Origin: JAMXLO01 sp963850535
Lineage (GTDB): Bacteria; Pseudomonadota; Alphaproteobacteria; Acetobacterales; Acetobacteraceae
DNA: 64,000 bases
Assembly (NCBI GenBank): GCA_963850535.1
Contig: CAWKMC010000040.1
Location: 290,483 to 354,482 of the forward strand
Direction of reading: 5' to 3'
In this document: one piece after another, positions 37,354-47,351 of the stretch
Layout: every line of letters begins with the position of its first letter
How positions within the stretch are numbered: the stretch's first letter is position 1
Notes under the pieces: model-generated
Database searches by the model: none
Seen by the model: only the letters and a program-made list of their open reading frames with translations
Told to the model about the DNA's origin: nothing
Position numbers and translations under genes: made by a program

Positions 37354-38799
37354 ATGACGAAACGCGTGTTCCTATCGCTGCTGCTACTCGTTCTTGGCGC
37401 CTGCCAGACATCGCAGGTGGTCATGAACCAGCCCCTGCCCAAGGATGCTGCGGGTGCGCCGATCTATGCGCTTGGGTATACGTTGAGTGACTTGCTGCAT
37501 GCTCCCCGAGGAGAAATTCTGCTCGTGCTTGCCTTCTCGGGTGGCGGTAAGCGGTCAGCAGCGCTCGCATACGGCGCACTGCTCGGCCTGCGCTCGCTGA
37601 CTATTCAGGAGAGCGGTCGCCGTCACCAACTGTTGGACGACGTCGACTATATTTCGGCGGTGTCCGGCGGAAGTTTCCCTGCCGTCCATTACGGCCTGTA
37701 TCGCGAACAGAGCTTCAACACCTTCGAGAGGGATTTCCTCAAGCGTGACGTGAATGCCTTCGTTTACGGCATCTACCTTCTGCCGTGGAACTGGGAGTGG
37801 CTGATTAATCCACTGTTCGGCACCAACGACGCGATGGCCGCAATTTACGACCGGCTGATGTTCCATGGCGCAACCTATACTGCTTTAGCGAAGCAGGGGC
37901 TGCCGATGATTTCGGTGGAGGCCACGGATATTGCTGGCGGCATCGCATTCCCATTCAATCAGCGTAGCTTCGACCTGCTCTGCTCAGACCTCAATAGCTT
38001 TCCGGTCTCGCGCGCGGTTGCGGCGTCGGCGGCGTTTCCCATCCTTTTCAGCCCGATTACTCTGACAAGCTATCGAGCCGTCTGCCTGGCATATCCACCT
38101 CCGACTGCGCCACCGAACGACCCACGGAATGGCGCCCCCACACTGTCACGCGCGTCGGTGTTGGCAGCGAACGCGGCCCGACAGATGGATCCGCAACAGA
38201 CCAGATATGTACACCTGATGGATGGAGGGATCGCCGACAACCTTGGGCTGCGCTCGCTGTCGAACGCGCTGGTTCTGCTGGATCGCGATGCTGCCGAGTT
38301 CCGCCGCCTCGCCAGGGCCACGCGGCGCATAATCGTGGTCAGCATCGATGGGAGCGGCAGCCGCGACCCCACCATTGGCCGGCGGCGAGTGGTCACTGGG
38401 CTCGGACAGATCATATCGGCAGTGTCGAGCACTCAAATCGATGCCTACAGTTTCGAAACGCTTCTACTAGTCGATCAGCAGGTGAAAGAACTGACCGAGG
38501 AAATGGGCCGCATCCGGTGTGCGGACGCTAGCAAGCTCGCTGGTCACGACTGTGACGACGTCCGGGGGGCTATGATCCAGATATCGCTTTCAAGCATTCC
38601 TGATGAAGCAACGCGCCGGCGGCTGATGGCCGTTCCGACCAGTCTGACGATCCCGGATGCTGACGTGGACGCATTGGTCCATGAGGGACGGACTTTGATC
38701 ACGAGCAACCCAACGCTGCTTGAATTGCTCGCTGACTTCGCACCGACCCCCAATACGGCGGTCGCGGTGAGCGAGCGCAGCAACAGAGCGTCGGACTAA
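37354..38799 (+). CDS. Patatin-like phospholipase, lipoprotein
   Basis: The lipoprotein signal MTKRVFLSLLLLVLGAC (lipobox LGAC) places this 481-residue protein in the envelope. The patatin features are LAFSGGGKRSAALAYG (oxyanion loop), ISAVSGGSFPAVHYG (nucleophile serine) and LMDGGIADNLGLRSL (catalytic Asp). It is not closely similar to the divergent patatin next door, so the pair is not a simple duplication. The frame is intact. Confidence 0.92.
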   Translation: MTKRVFLSLLLLVLGACQTSQVVMNQPLPKDAAGAPIYALGYTLSDLLHAPRGEILLVLAFSGGGKRSAALAYGALLGLRSLTIQESGRRHQLLDDVDYISAVSGGSFPAVHYGLYREQSFNTFERDFLKRDVNAFVYGIYLLPWNWEWLINPLFGTNDAMAAIYDRLMFHGATYTALAKQGLPMISVEATDIAGGIAFPFNQRSFDLLCSDLNSFPVSRAVAASAAFPILFSPITLTSYRAVCLAYPPPTAPPNDPRNGAPTLSRASVLAANAARQMDPQQTRYVHLMDGGIADNLGLRSLSNALVLLDRDAAEFRRLARATRRIIVVSIDGSGSRDPTIGRRRVVTGLGQIISAVSSTQIDAYSFETLLLVDQQVKELTEEMGRIRCADASKLAGHDCDDVRGAMIQISLSSIPDEATRRRLMAVPTSLTIPDADVDALVHEGRTLITSNPTLLELLADFAPTPNTAVAVSERSNRASD

Positions 38800-38822
38800 C
38801 GTGGCTTCCCTCTTGGGGTCGC

Positions 38823-40280
38823 CTAGCGGACCATTGCAGGACCGATCGTTTCGCCGATGCGCGCAAGCATGTACGGAAAGAACGGGTTCCAGGTAAGTCG
38901 TGCCAGCGTGTCGAGACTGACGATCAGCACGCCGACTTCGCCATGAGCCGCCAGTGAACCGAGAGCAACACCGAAATTTTCCTCCCCATTGGGCCGAGAG
39001 CCATATAGTGGATCGTCGGCGGGAAACGGAAGCGCGACATGCGACAGCGAGAACACGTCGCGCGGATAGGAGACACCCAGGGCACGCACGTTTTCAACCG
39101 TTTCGCCCACTGCCGTGGTGCGCTCATTCACCTCGGCGTCATCCTCGGTGTTGGCGATGATTGTCAGCTTCCATTCGCGCGGGGGTGGCGGCAAAATTCG
39201 CTCTATGCTGGTAGCGAACACAGCCTGCAATAGCGGGCCAAACTTCGTATTCCGATTGAGATCGAACAGCACAAGCTCGCTGCCATTGCGTGGGAGGCGT
39301 GCGTAAAGTGATTTAATCACTGCACGCGCGCTGACGGTGAAGTCTACCGATGACTGAAATGTCAGGATCGGCGCCAGCACACCGAGACTGCGCGAAGCAG
39401 TCAGACGGTCCAATTGCTGCTGAATCTCAGCCGTCAGCCGGTGCGCCTGCCGTGCCGCGTTCACTGGAAACGAGTTATATTTGAATGGATTGAATTCGGG
39501 CACGACTGTGAGCCACGCAGCCTTCGCGAAGGGTGGCAATGATGCGGGCAATGCCGCAAGACCGGCGAAGCGAGCGAAGGTGCTGACCCCGATCATCGGC
39601 GAGATCAACACCAGTCGGTCTGGGCGCGACAGGCGCGGGTCTTCCAGCGCGTCGAGGGCGTATTTCAGCGCGGCCGCGCCGCCTGCCGAGTAACCCACGA
39701 GATGGAGCGGAACTCCGGACGGCACCCGGCGACGCGCTTCGCGAACCGATAGCCGGGTTGCCGCCAGCCAATCTTCCCAGGAGACATTGGTAAGTGCCGC
39801 CGGCACGGTCCCGTGGCCAGGGAATCGCAATCCAATCGCAAGAAAGCCGCGCGCCTGATAGAGCTTCGCGACGTGGCGTAGGCTGTATGGTGAGTTGGTC
39901 AGACCATGCAGCAGCACCACGGCGCCAACCGGATGGCCGGCGGGCTCCAGCACGTAGGAGCGGTTCCAGTCCTGTGCGAATGCCCCCGGATACACTGGGC
40001 TGCCAGCGAAATAGCGGTCGTCCGGCCGGCGCTCATCCTCCTGGAGCCGCTCCGTGATCTCGGTCCGTATCGCCGCGAAAATCTTGGCCTCGGCTGCCAT
40101 ATAGCCGTCCCAGTCGAGACGATCGATCTCGGCTGCATGCGGCTCCGCGGGGATAAAAGTGTGCCAGAGCTCAAGCGGCGGTCCCATCTGGCTCTGCACA
40201 GCCCGTCCAACCAGCAGCGTGATGACGATTACCGCTAACAACAAAAGTAGGCGGCGAAGCCATCGACCCGCCCATTTCAT
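38823..40280 (-). CDS. Alpha/beta hydrolase with N-terminal membrane anchor
   Basis: The N-terminal helix WLRRLLLLLAVIVITLLVGRAV anchors or exports this 485-residue protein. The alpha/beta hydrolase core has the oxyanion region AVVLLHGLTNSPYSL, LRFPGHGTVPAALTN and the nucleophile elbow VGYSAGGAAALKYAL. The C-terminal part contains DVFSLSHVALPFPADDPLYG, whose His may complete the triad. The substrate is unknown, but an ester is likely. Its start ATGA overlaps the stop of the upstream hypothetical gene. Confidence 0.85.
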   Translation of the reverse strand: MKWAGRWLRRLLLLLAVIVITLLVGRAVQSQMGPPLELWHTFIPAEPHAAEIDRLDWDGYMAAEAKIFAAIRTEITERLQEDERRPDDRYFAGSPVYPGAFAQDWNRSYVLEPAGHPVGAVVLLHGLTNSPYSLRHVAKLYQARGFLAIGLRFPGHGTVPAALTNVSWEDWLAATRLSVREARRRVPSGVPLHLVGYSAGGAAALKYALDALEDPRLSRPDRLVLISPMIGVSTFARFAGLAALPASLPPFAKAAWLTVVPEFNPFKYNSFPVNAARQAHRLTAEIQQQLDRLTASRSLGVLAPILTFQSSVDFTVSARAVIKSLYARLPRNGSELVLFDLNRNTKFGPLLQAVFATSIERILPPPPREWKLTIIANTEDDAEVNERTTAVGETVENVRALGVSYPRDVFSLSHVALPFPADDPLYGSRPNGEENFGVALGSLAAHGEVGVLIVSLDTLARLTWNPFFPYMLARIGETIGPAMVR

Positions 40281-40768
40281 TTGCCCGTGCCTCGATCGAT
40301 CAATGTCTCGCCCACAAGTGCGACTTGATGTGCGCCGGTGCGATAAGCTGGGTCATCGCCGAGAGGCGGGATGCCGACCTTATGGCAATCCAGCAGCGTC
40401 TGCTTTTCGGCCACGGTCGCGACGACGTCAACCAAAAGTATGTCGTTGGCGAGCAGTTGAGTCTGCGCCATGGGACGGATGGTCTCGGCTGCGAGCCGGG
40501 AACTACGTTCAACTGCGAGCAGATTGCTGCCGGCACCTCGCAATGACAATTCGCCAAAGCGCTTGCCCACCAAGTGCGACTCCTGGCGCGCGCGCAAGAT
40601 ATACAGGTTTGCAATCATCTCGGAGGCTCGAGAAGGGATTGGATCGGTGCGACAGAACGCCATTGCCAGCCGGAGCGAATGAGCAGCGTGTCCACAAATC
40701 ATGTTCTCGGTGCCGAACTGACCGGTAGGCATCATTTCGTGCGGCAGCCGCCCCCCACATCGCAGCAT
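40277..40768 (-). CDS. Hypothetical protein coupled to the alpha/beta hydrolase
   Basis: A 163-codon open frame whose TGA overlaps the hydrolase ATG (ATGA), which argues for translation. The peptide is soluble with helical, charged repeats (GKRFGELSLRGAGSNLLAVERSS and LVDVVATVAEKQTLLDCHK). The first ~20 residues look unlike a natural start, so the methionine at residue 17 or 23 may be the real one. The family is not recognised. Confidence 0.45.
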   Translation of the reverse strand: MLRCGGRLPHEMMPTGQFGTENMICGHAAHSLRLAMAFCRTDPIPSRASEMIANLYILRARQESHLVGKRFGELSLRGAGSNLLAVERSSRLAAETIRPMAQTQLLANDILLVDVVATVAEKQTLLDCHKVGIPPLGDDPAYRTGAHQVALVGETLIDRGTGK

Positions 40769-40813
40769 TTGACATAGACTGCGTGCGCGACCGTCCTGTT
40801 CATTCCCGCCGCA

Positions 40814-40845
40814 CTACGCTCATCTGGTGCAGAAAATGAGCGTAG
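40814..40845. promoter_or_regulatory. Perfect 10-bp inverted repeat (possible operator)
   Basis: CTACGCTCAT at 40814-40823 faces ATGAGCGTAG at 40836-40845, a perfect match with a 12-base spacer. It lies 43 bases before the porin start and 45 bases from the divergent hypothetical gene. There is no T-run, so a terminator is unlikely. A dimeric repressor site for the divergent pair is the simplest reading. Confidence 0.4.
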
Positions 40846-40888
40846 AGAGAGTTGCCGGGACATCCGGAAATAAGTCGGGGACCCGAAC

Positions 40889-41803
40889 ATGTGTTCATCG
40901 CGGGCGGATCTAGGGATTGTCGGACTTTACGTTCTGGGGGTCATTCTGTGCACACCAAACCCGACCAGGGCGGGCTCGGCACGGGACTATCTGAACGCAC
41001 CAATCGACAGCTGGTTCGGCTTCTACAACACCGGCCACGCTGCTTCGGTCACACCGGAAGAGGGGTTCGATATTACGGCACGAACTCGCACAAACGTAGT
41101 TTCTCAATCCCTCGTGCTGACGCGCACCATGGATTACTGGGGCCGTACGGGCGGCTTATCTATCGTGCTGCCGTACTTATACGTTCAATCCAGCTCGGGC
41201 TCTAATAGTAACGCTGTCAGCGGCGTGTCCGACGTTGGCTTCCTCTGGCAAATGAATATCTTTGGCGGCCCTGCCCTGACGCGCGAGGAATTTGCCACTT
41301 TCGTGCCAATGACCTTCGCCAGCTTTCATCTGTATGTGGGAACGCCGCTCGGGGAATATCAACCAAGTCGCGGCCTCAACCCGTCGGCGAACCGGTGGAC
41401 GGTCCGTCCGACCGTAAACTTCAGCTACACCCCAGACCGCGGCTGGACTTGGCTCGAGACCTATATTTCAGTTGTGGCTTTCACCCCGAACAACGCATTC
41501 CAGGCGGGCGGAGCCAGCCGCCTGACGCAGCGCCCGTTGGTCGTCCTTGAAGGACATGCAAGCCGTAACATCTCGCCTCGTATTTGGCTCTCGGCTGACG
41601 CATACTACAACGTTGGAGGGGAAACGAGCATCGACGGCGCGCCGCAAGGCAACGCCGGCGACACTCTGCGACTTGGCGCCGGTATGGGTGCGGGGCTCTG
41701 GCGGGGCGCCGACTTGGTGCTGAACGCTGATTTTGTAGTCGCCAAGCCGCAAAGTGAGCCGTATGCCTGGGGCGTACGGCTTACCTTGCGACAATTCTGG
41801 TAA
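40889..41803 (+). CDS. MetA-type (phenol degradation) outer-membrane transporter-like protein
   Basis: After a signal peptide (IVGLYVLGVILCTPNPTRA) the 304-residue protein shows the beta-barrel pattern of the Phenol_MetA_deg family, with YLNAPIDSWFGFYNTGHAAS near the start and GVSDVGFLWQMNIFGGPAL in the middle. It ends in aromatic Trp (RLTLRQFW), the outer-membrane insertion signal. Such barrels accompany aromatic or hydrophobic compound degradation. The cytochrome P450 gene converges on it 20 bases downstream. Confidence 0.82.
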   Translation: MCSSRADLGIVGLYVLGVILCTPNPTRAGSARDYLNAPIDSWFGFYNTGHAASVTPEEGFDITARTRTNVVSQSLVLTRTMDYWGRTGGLSIVLPYLYVQSSSGSNSNAVSGVSDVGFLWQMNIFGGPALTREEFATFVPMTFASFHLYVGTPLGEYQPSRGLNPSANRWTVRPTVNFSYTPDRGWTWLETYISVVAFTPNNAFQAGGASRLTQRPLVVLEGHASRNISPRIWLSADAYYNVGGETSIDGAPQGNAGDTLRLGAGMGAGLWRGADLVLNADFVVAKPQSEPYAWGVRLTLRQFW

Positions 41804-41823
41804 TGAATGCTGCTATCGACCGA

Positions 41824-43419
41824 TCACGATGGCCGTGCGAAGGTAATGTTGTCGTCGATTACGGCGTTTGGGCCGATCGGCACTTGATGAGGCTTCGGTA
41901 GGTTCAGGCTGCGGAAGGTGATCTTGTCGCGCCAGACCTTGCGAAGGAAGTCCTCAAACACCTGGATAGTGAGCTGCTCGCCGGGGCAGCGGCGATATCC
42001 AAACCCGAATGGCGCGAATCCGGCGTAGTCGCAAACTGGCAACGGCTTGCCGTCTACCACCCCGAAAACGGTGCCGAAGGCGCTGTTGGCCATCGCCGCA
42101 TTGCGGCCATCGCTGACTTTCATCGTTGTGAGGTCAAATGGGCACTTGGCGAAGCCGATCTGCTTGCTCCGAGCCTCATCCACCTGAGCGCTGGTCGGCA
42201 CATCACGGTAGCGATTCGGGTCGAATTGCTGTGGATTGGTCCAGTGCATGGGATCGAAGCTGGTCGAGGTGTGCGGCGACAAGATATAGCTGTTGCGCTC
42301 ATAGGGAAGGCCGAAGCGTACGAACGGTGAGCTGCTGTCGCCGTAGTTGTCGCTCGATCCCGACTGACGTGCATCCGAAATCGACGAAATGCTTCCGCCA
42401 TTGGGCGAGATCGTGCGAAACAGCTCCATTACGAACATCTCGAGCGGCGTGTACGGTGCGCCGTTCGCTGCGTCCGGGTTCCCCGACATCATCTTCTCGA
42501 ATGCGGCGCGGATCGTGGGATCACCGCCATCCTGGCTGAGGCGCGACATGATACCGAAGATCGTGTTGCCCCATTGGCTGAATGCGACGAAGTTATGGAA
42601 GCACTCGAAAACAACATCCTTCTTGCTGAAGTGCGTGCCGTCACCGGCATTCTTCAGCCAGTACCAGGCGATTGTTCGCTCTGGGTTGGCAATGCGCGCG
42701 TTGGTGATATCGTCCAGCCGCTCGTCGATCCATTCCTTTAGGAAGGCCAGCAATGCGCGCACCGTCATGTAATTGTCGTACACGGTGGGCTTCGTCGGAT
42801 CGCGAAAGGCGAGGACGCTATTGAAGCTTTCCCCAATGGTTCGGACTTGCGGCGGGATAGCGTCCCCCTTCACCCCGAGGTGCAGGTCCCAATAGATATT
42901 CCAATAGTAGTCGAGATAGTGCCGCATAAAAGGGATGCCGGCGAACTTGGGAGAGAGCAGCTCGTCGAAGAATGCGACCACTTTGGCGCCATACATGGGC
43001 CGGTAGAGATCAGGCGTGACAGCGGACATGTAGATCCGCTTTCGAAGGTTGTTGTCTCCGCGCTTGTCCAAGGCCTGGAGAAACACCGTGACGCCCTCCT
43101 CCAGCGTCGGCTGCCAATCCGGGTATATCAGTCCCCAGAGGTCGTGGGGCAGGGCGTTTTCTTTGCTGAGTGTCACATCGATCATTGGCAGGGCGGGACG
43201 CTCGCCCTCATAAATGCTGGTGAGGAAGAACGGGACCACAACGTTCTCCACGTAGGTCCGGTCAAAGTGCGCCGGGATGGACGCTCGGAACCTGGCGAGG
43301 GCCGCAGCGAGATCCGGTGACTGAGGACCGGTCGCCGCGGCATTCGCCGCAGACGCAGAGCCCGAAAGGATGCCCGCAGCGCCCGCTGCGGCACCCGCTA
43401 AAACCTTCCGTCGTTCCAT
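41824..43419 (-). CDS. Cytochrome P450 with N-terminal export signal
   Basis: The heme-binding loop FGFGYRRCPGEQL (Cys478) matches the P450 FxxGxRxCxG signature, and ELFRTISP supplies the K-helix ExxR. The N-terminus, MERRKVLAGAAAGAAGILSGSASAANA, is a twin-arginine-like or Sec signal with an AxA cleavage site, so the enzyme is predicted to act in the periplasm. Nearly all bacterial P450s are cytosolic, so this is unusual. At 531 residues it is longer than typical bacterial P450s (about 400-450), and the long N-terminal region resembles heme-thiolate peroxidase-like P450s. No ferredoxin or reductase gene is nearby, so peroxide-driven chemistry is possible. The frame is intact. Confidence 0.85.
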   Translation of the reverse strand: MERRKVLAGAAAGAAGILSGSASAANAAATGPQSPDLAAALARFRASIPAHFDRTYVENVVVPFFLTSIYEGERPALPMIDVTLSKENALPHDLWGLIYPDWQPTLEEGVTVFLQALDKRGDNNLRKRIYMSAVTPDLYRPMYGAKVVAFFDELLSPKFAGIPFMRHYLDYYWNIYWDLHLGVKGDAIPPQVRTIGESFNSVLAFRDPTKPTVYDNYMTVRALLAFLKEWIDERLDDITNARIANPERTIAWYWLKNAGDGTHFSKKDVVFECFHNFVAFSQWGNTIFGIMSRLSQDGGDPTIRAAFEKMMSGNPDAANGAPYTPLEMFVMELFRTISPNGGSISSISDARQSGSSDNYGDSSSPFVRFGLPYERNSYILSPHTSTSFDPMHWTNPQQFDPNRYRDVPTSAQVDEARSKQIGFAKCPFDLTTMKVSDGRNAAMANSAFGTVFGVVDGKPLPVCDYAGFAPFGFGYRRCPGEQLTIQVFEDFLRKVWRDKITFRSLNLPKPHQVPIGPNAVIDDNITFARPS

Positions 43420-43612
43420 GTGATCACTCCTCCGATTGGACCAAGTTTAGCAAGCGGCGTCATTGTGCCGATGAGCAGCGCGTCCCATGATCGGACCAAC
43501 AGTTCCAGATGCCTGGGGGACGAGACCGGGGTTGCTGGTGTTGCAATGCCTTGAGCGCGACCGACCGCATACTGTCGAGCGGCCGACGACCCCGGACCCC
43601 CGGTAGTTGCGT

Positions 43613-45423
43613 TCAGTTGTGGAATGGCCAGACCAACGGCACAACGAAGGTGGCGACCAGGAAGAACAGCAGCAGTAGCGGCAATCCGAGCTTCCAGTAG
43701 TCGCCGAACCGATAATCCCCCGGGCCCATCACCATGAGATTGACGGGGGTTGCGACCGGCGTGAGGAATGCGGCCGCCGATGCCACAGCGGTGTTCATAA
43801 GGACCGGCAATGGGGAGATGCTCAGTTCGTTTGCACTCGCCAGTCCTATCGGAATGATGATGAGTGCCGTCGCGGCGTTGCTGATGAGTTGACCGAGCAG
43901 GGCGGTCAACAGGAACGGGCCGGCAAGCAGTGCATACGGACTTTGATGGCCGACGAGTTCCACAAGGCTATCCGCCGGCAGGCTTGCCGCCCCACTGTTG
44001 GTCATCGCAGTCGATAGCGGGATCATCGCGCCCATCAAGATCACTGTGGTCCAGTTGATCGATCGATAGGCCTGCTCGACGGTGAGCAGCTTGAACAGCA
44101 CGGACGCGCAGGCTGCGAGCAGTGCGGCGATGACCGAGGACACTACATTGGTTGCCATCAGCGCGACCATTGCCAGCGGAATGACGATCGCAGGCCAAGG
44201 GCGGCCCCATCGGGACCGCCTGCCGCCGAACCATCTTCGGCGAGTTGACGACCAGCACGTTTGGGTCACCGAGATGCTCGTCCAGCGCTCCCCACGTGCC
44301 TTGCAACAGCAGCGTGTCGCCCGCGGCCAGAATCGAACAGCCCGGCCCCTGATCCTCACCTCCGCGCTGCACCGCGAGAACCATCAGGTTCCCACTCGGT
44401 GTGACCATCCCGGGAAACGCCGACTGTCCAATCGTGCCCGACCGCGGAGGGATCACCACCTCGGCCAGGCGGGAGCGCCGGTTGAACAGTGCATCTGCGA
44501 TGGTCGCGGCAGTCTCCTCGGTGCGGGGCGACAGATGCTGATCGACCGCAAAAGGTGCCGATTGTCGCTGCATCGCCGCGCACGACGAAAAGGTCATCCT
44601 CGGCCAGCGCCGGGCGCGATTGCCGGCCGGTGCTGTCGGCGGACTGGGTCGAGACCAGGGTAAGGCCATTATAGCCCTGCAGGTCGATTGCGCTCGGCGC
44701 GGCGCCGATACAGGCGAATTGGGCCGGACCCGCAGCTGTAACAGACCATCGTCCAGTCGGGTACTATTCGACCAGAGTTCTTGCATGTTGGCTCAGATCA
44801 GCCGGGAGCGCGCGTGCGCTGCGATCTGGTAGCAGCCGGTGACCAAAGGCGATGACGATGACGATAGTGCCGGTGAGCAGCGGTACGCCGGCGACTGCGA
44901 AGGCGAAAAAGTGGAAGGGCGGCGATCCGGCATTGGCGGCAGCCTCCACCACCAGCACATTGACGGGTGTGCCGGTGAGCGCGAGCAACGATCCCGAGTG
45001 AGCTGCGAAAACTACAGCAATTGCGAGGTTGCCCGTTTTAGCCTGACTGCCATCGCGACAATCATCGGAAGCAACGCAGCGACTGCTCCATTTATGGTGA
45101 TCAACGGGCTAAGCATGGCGACCAGCGCCATCATCAGCACCAACAGCCTGACGCGACTCTCGCCAACGTGGGCGATCAGCGCCTGACCGATCCAGGCGGT
45201 GACGCCGGCCGCCTCGAGTCCAGCGCACACCACGAACAATGCGGCGACGAGGATGACCGCAGGATCGCCGAGGCCGCTGAGCGTTTGCGACAGATTGGTG
45301 ACGCCGGCTAAGGTACAGCGCAAGCGCCGTGCCGAGCGCGACGAGCACCACCGGCACTCGGTTGGAGACGAATAGTGCGGCGATTGCCACTAAAATTGCG
45401 AAGATGACGGCCGTATGGCTAAC
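43613..45423 (-). CDS. SLC13-family permease with TrkA-C domains, frameshifted several times
   Basis: Pieces in successive frames assemble into one ~600-residue SLC13 permease. An N-terminal membrane part (FAILVAIAALFVSNRVPVVLVALG, VILVAALFVVCAGLEAAGV, SPLITINGAVAALLP) is followed by LALTGTPVNVLVVEAA. Two TrkA-C/RCK_C-like soluble domains come next (RLAEVVIPPRSGTIGQSAF, LAAGDTLLLQG), and a second membrane half ends FLTPVATPVNLMVMGPGDYRFGDYWKLG. Frame changes occur near 45309, 45020, 44780, 44570 and 44220. The start codon is not evident; a lost base in CCATACGGCC (about 45417) would explain its absence. It probably transports anions such as sulfate or dicarboxylates. It follows the AbgT gene on the same strand. 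Confidence 0.72.
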
Positions 45424-45478
45424 GCAGCTCTCCGGATGATCGTGTCGGAAATGAAAGTCCCTAGGCGATGTCGCCGCG

Positions 45479-46626
45479 CTACACATTGAGGGGTAGGGCA
45501 AGCAGATACCAGAGGACCAGCAGCACGGTCCACACAAGATACAGGATCACTATGTACGGCAGCATCATCGCCACGACCGTGCCAACGCCAGCGTCCTTCT
45601 GATAGCGCTGCGCGAACACGCGACAATCATGCCGAAGTATGGCGTCAGCGGCGTCAGTACATTGATCGGCGAGTCGCCCACGCGGTTTGCCGCGAGGTAC
45701 TAGCTCCGGCGCCACGTTAAACTTGGGGAACAGAGGAATGAAGATCGGCGCCAAAATCGCCCACTTGGCGATGGCGGCCGGGATGATCAGGCCGACGATA
45801 ATCGTGACTACCACAATGGCGATAAGCAAGAGCATCGAGCCCATATTCAAATGCTCGACCGCGTCGGCCAGATTGACCGCAGCGACCATCGCAAGGTTGC
45901 TGTAGTTGAAGTGTGCAAGGAACTGGCTGATGACCAGAAATAGAAAGATGAGGCCCCCCAGGCCGGAGAACGTCTTGGTGATTGCTGCCATAACCTGTGG
46001 CAGAGCGGCGACGGTCCTCGCGCCACGGCCATAGGCCAGACCTGTCACCAGGAATATCAGCGTGATCAGCACAATCAGACTGTACATGGACGGCGATGCG
46101 AACTGCGTCGTCGTTCCACCGGTCTGCTCGTTGGAATGGTAGGGGCCAAGACGAGGCTCGACTATTCGCTCGGTGACTATTGTGCAGCCGATGCAGAGCA
46201 CGATCCTCGACAGGACGGAAAAGTAGAGGTTTGCCGTCAGGTAGACCGAGTGACCTAGATTGAGCAGGTGGATCGCATCATTGGTTATTTCGGTCAGTAC
46301 ACCGTCAACGGGTGCGATCATCAAACTGACACCGAATACACCGGCGACGCCAGAGAAGGCCGCCGCCAAGCCAGCGATCGGATGGCGTCCAAATACTCAA
46401 AAAGGCTGCCGCTCCCACCGGAATGAGCACCAGATAACCGGCGTCGGATGCGACCGACGACAGCACGCCCATCGCCACGATGATGAAGAAGAGGTGTGAC
46501 AGGACGATGACAATAGCGGACATCGACAGGAAGATGATGGCCGGATGCGGTGCCTTGTTGCCGGTCCGTTCGACCGCGTTCAGGAGCTGCTGCAGAAAGG
46601 AGCGCTGGGCCGCCGCCTGAACTCAT
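45479..46626 (-). pseudogene. AbgT-family transporter, internal deletion and frameshifts
   Basis: The start ATG at 46626 follows GGAGGTGG. The AbgT opening (AVERTGNKAPHPAIIFL) is followed after one helix directly by AMGVLSSVASDAGYLVLIPVG. In E. coli AbgT about 88 more residues separate these motifs, so an in-frame segment of two or three helices is missing. The rest is recognisable: GRHPIAGLAAAFSGVAGVFG, IVEPRLGPYH and KDAGVGTVVAMMLPY. Indels also occur near 46600, 46392, 45700 and 45624; the last two sum to three bases and restore frame around VGDSPINVLTPLTPYFG. The family imports p-aminobenzoyl-glutamate or exports sulfonamides. With helices missing it is probably non-functional. Confidence 0.72.
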
Positions 46627-46736
46627 TTGCCACCTCCGTGAGGCCCGCCACCGATCCTCCGTCGTGGCGAAGACGCCGGCCGGCAACCAATCAGGCCAGC
46701 TGGTGGTTACGGCCCATTCTTGTGCTACTCAGCCAC

Positions 46737-47246
46737 CTACGCGGCGACGGCATTCGTGGCCTGAATACTTGTGAGTGCCGCACGCAACGCCTCTTCCTTC
46801 GTTTCGTCGAATGAGCTTCGCAGTACCTTGCCTCCGGAACCTTGCAATGCCGCCAGCACCTTGTCGGTGGTCATCTTGCGGATCAGCAGAAACAGCGCGG
46901 CATTTCCGGATTGCAGGGCCTCGCCAGCCTCCTTCATGAAGCTGTCGTTGATGCCAACATCGGTGAAACGACCACTGAGGGCGCCTGAGGCTGCACCGAC
47001 CGCGGCGCCAACCAGCGGCATCATGAACAGAAGCCCGATAAGGGAACCCCAGAACATGCCCGACACCGCCCCAGCCTTGACCGGCTGATACAGCTGATTG
47101 AGCTTAACTTGCCCAGCCGCGCACTTCGTGGCGATCACTGCGTCGCCAAGTTCGATGAGATACTCTTTTTGCATCCCCAGCAGGGTCTGGCGAACCTCTT
47201 CAGCCTTTGCCTCGGTAGGGAATTCAATCACCAGCAGATCAGACAT
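46737..47246 (-). CDS. DUF1269 domain protein
   Basis: The start at 47246 (MSDLLVIEFPTEAKAEEV) follows GGAG and matches the DUF1269 pattern. A central Gly/Ala-rich hairpin (GMFWGSLIGLLFMMPLVGAAVGAASGALSG) is followed by GINDSFMKEAGEALQSGNAALFLLIRK and a short tail. The upstream in-frame extension to 47321 is not family-like. The function is unknown; members are often stress-associated membrane proteins. The frame is intact. Confidence 0.85.
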   Translation of the reverse strand: MSDLLVIEFPTEAKAEEVRQTLLGMQKEYLIELGDAVIATKCAAGQVKLNQLYQPVKAGAVSGMFWGSLIGLLFMMPLVGAAVGAASGALSGRFTDVGINDSFMKEAGEALQSGNAALFLLIRKMTTDKVLAALQGSGGKVLRSSFDETKEEALRAALTSIQATNAVAA

Positions 47247-47351
47247 TCTCCAGTCTCCCATAGACAGCCTGATGGTCACGCAAAAAGCTCTTTCCAACGA
47301 TCCGATCCTGCCAGCGCGCAAGGTGCTGGCGCGAGCGATGAGGGGCCGACG

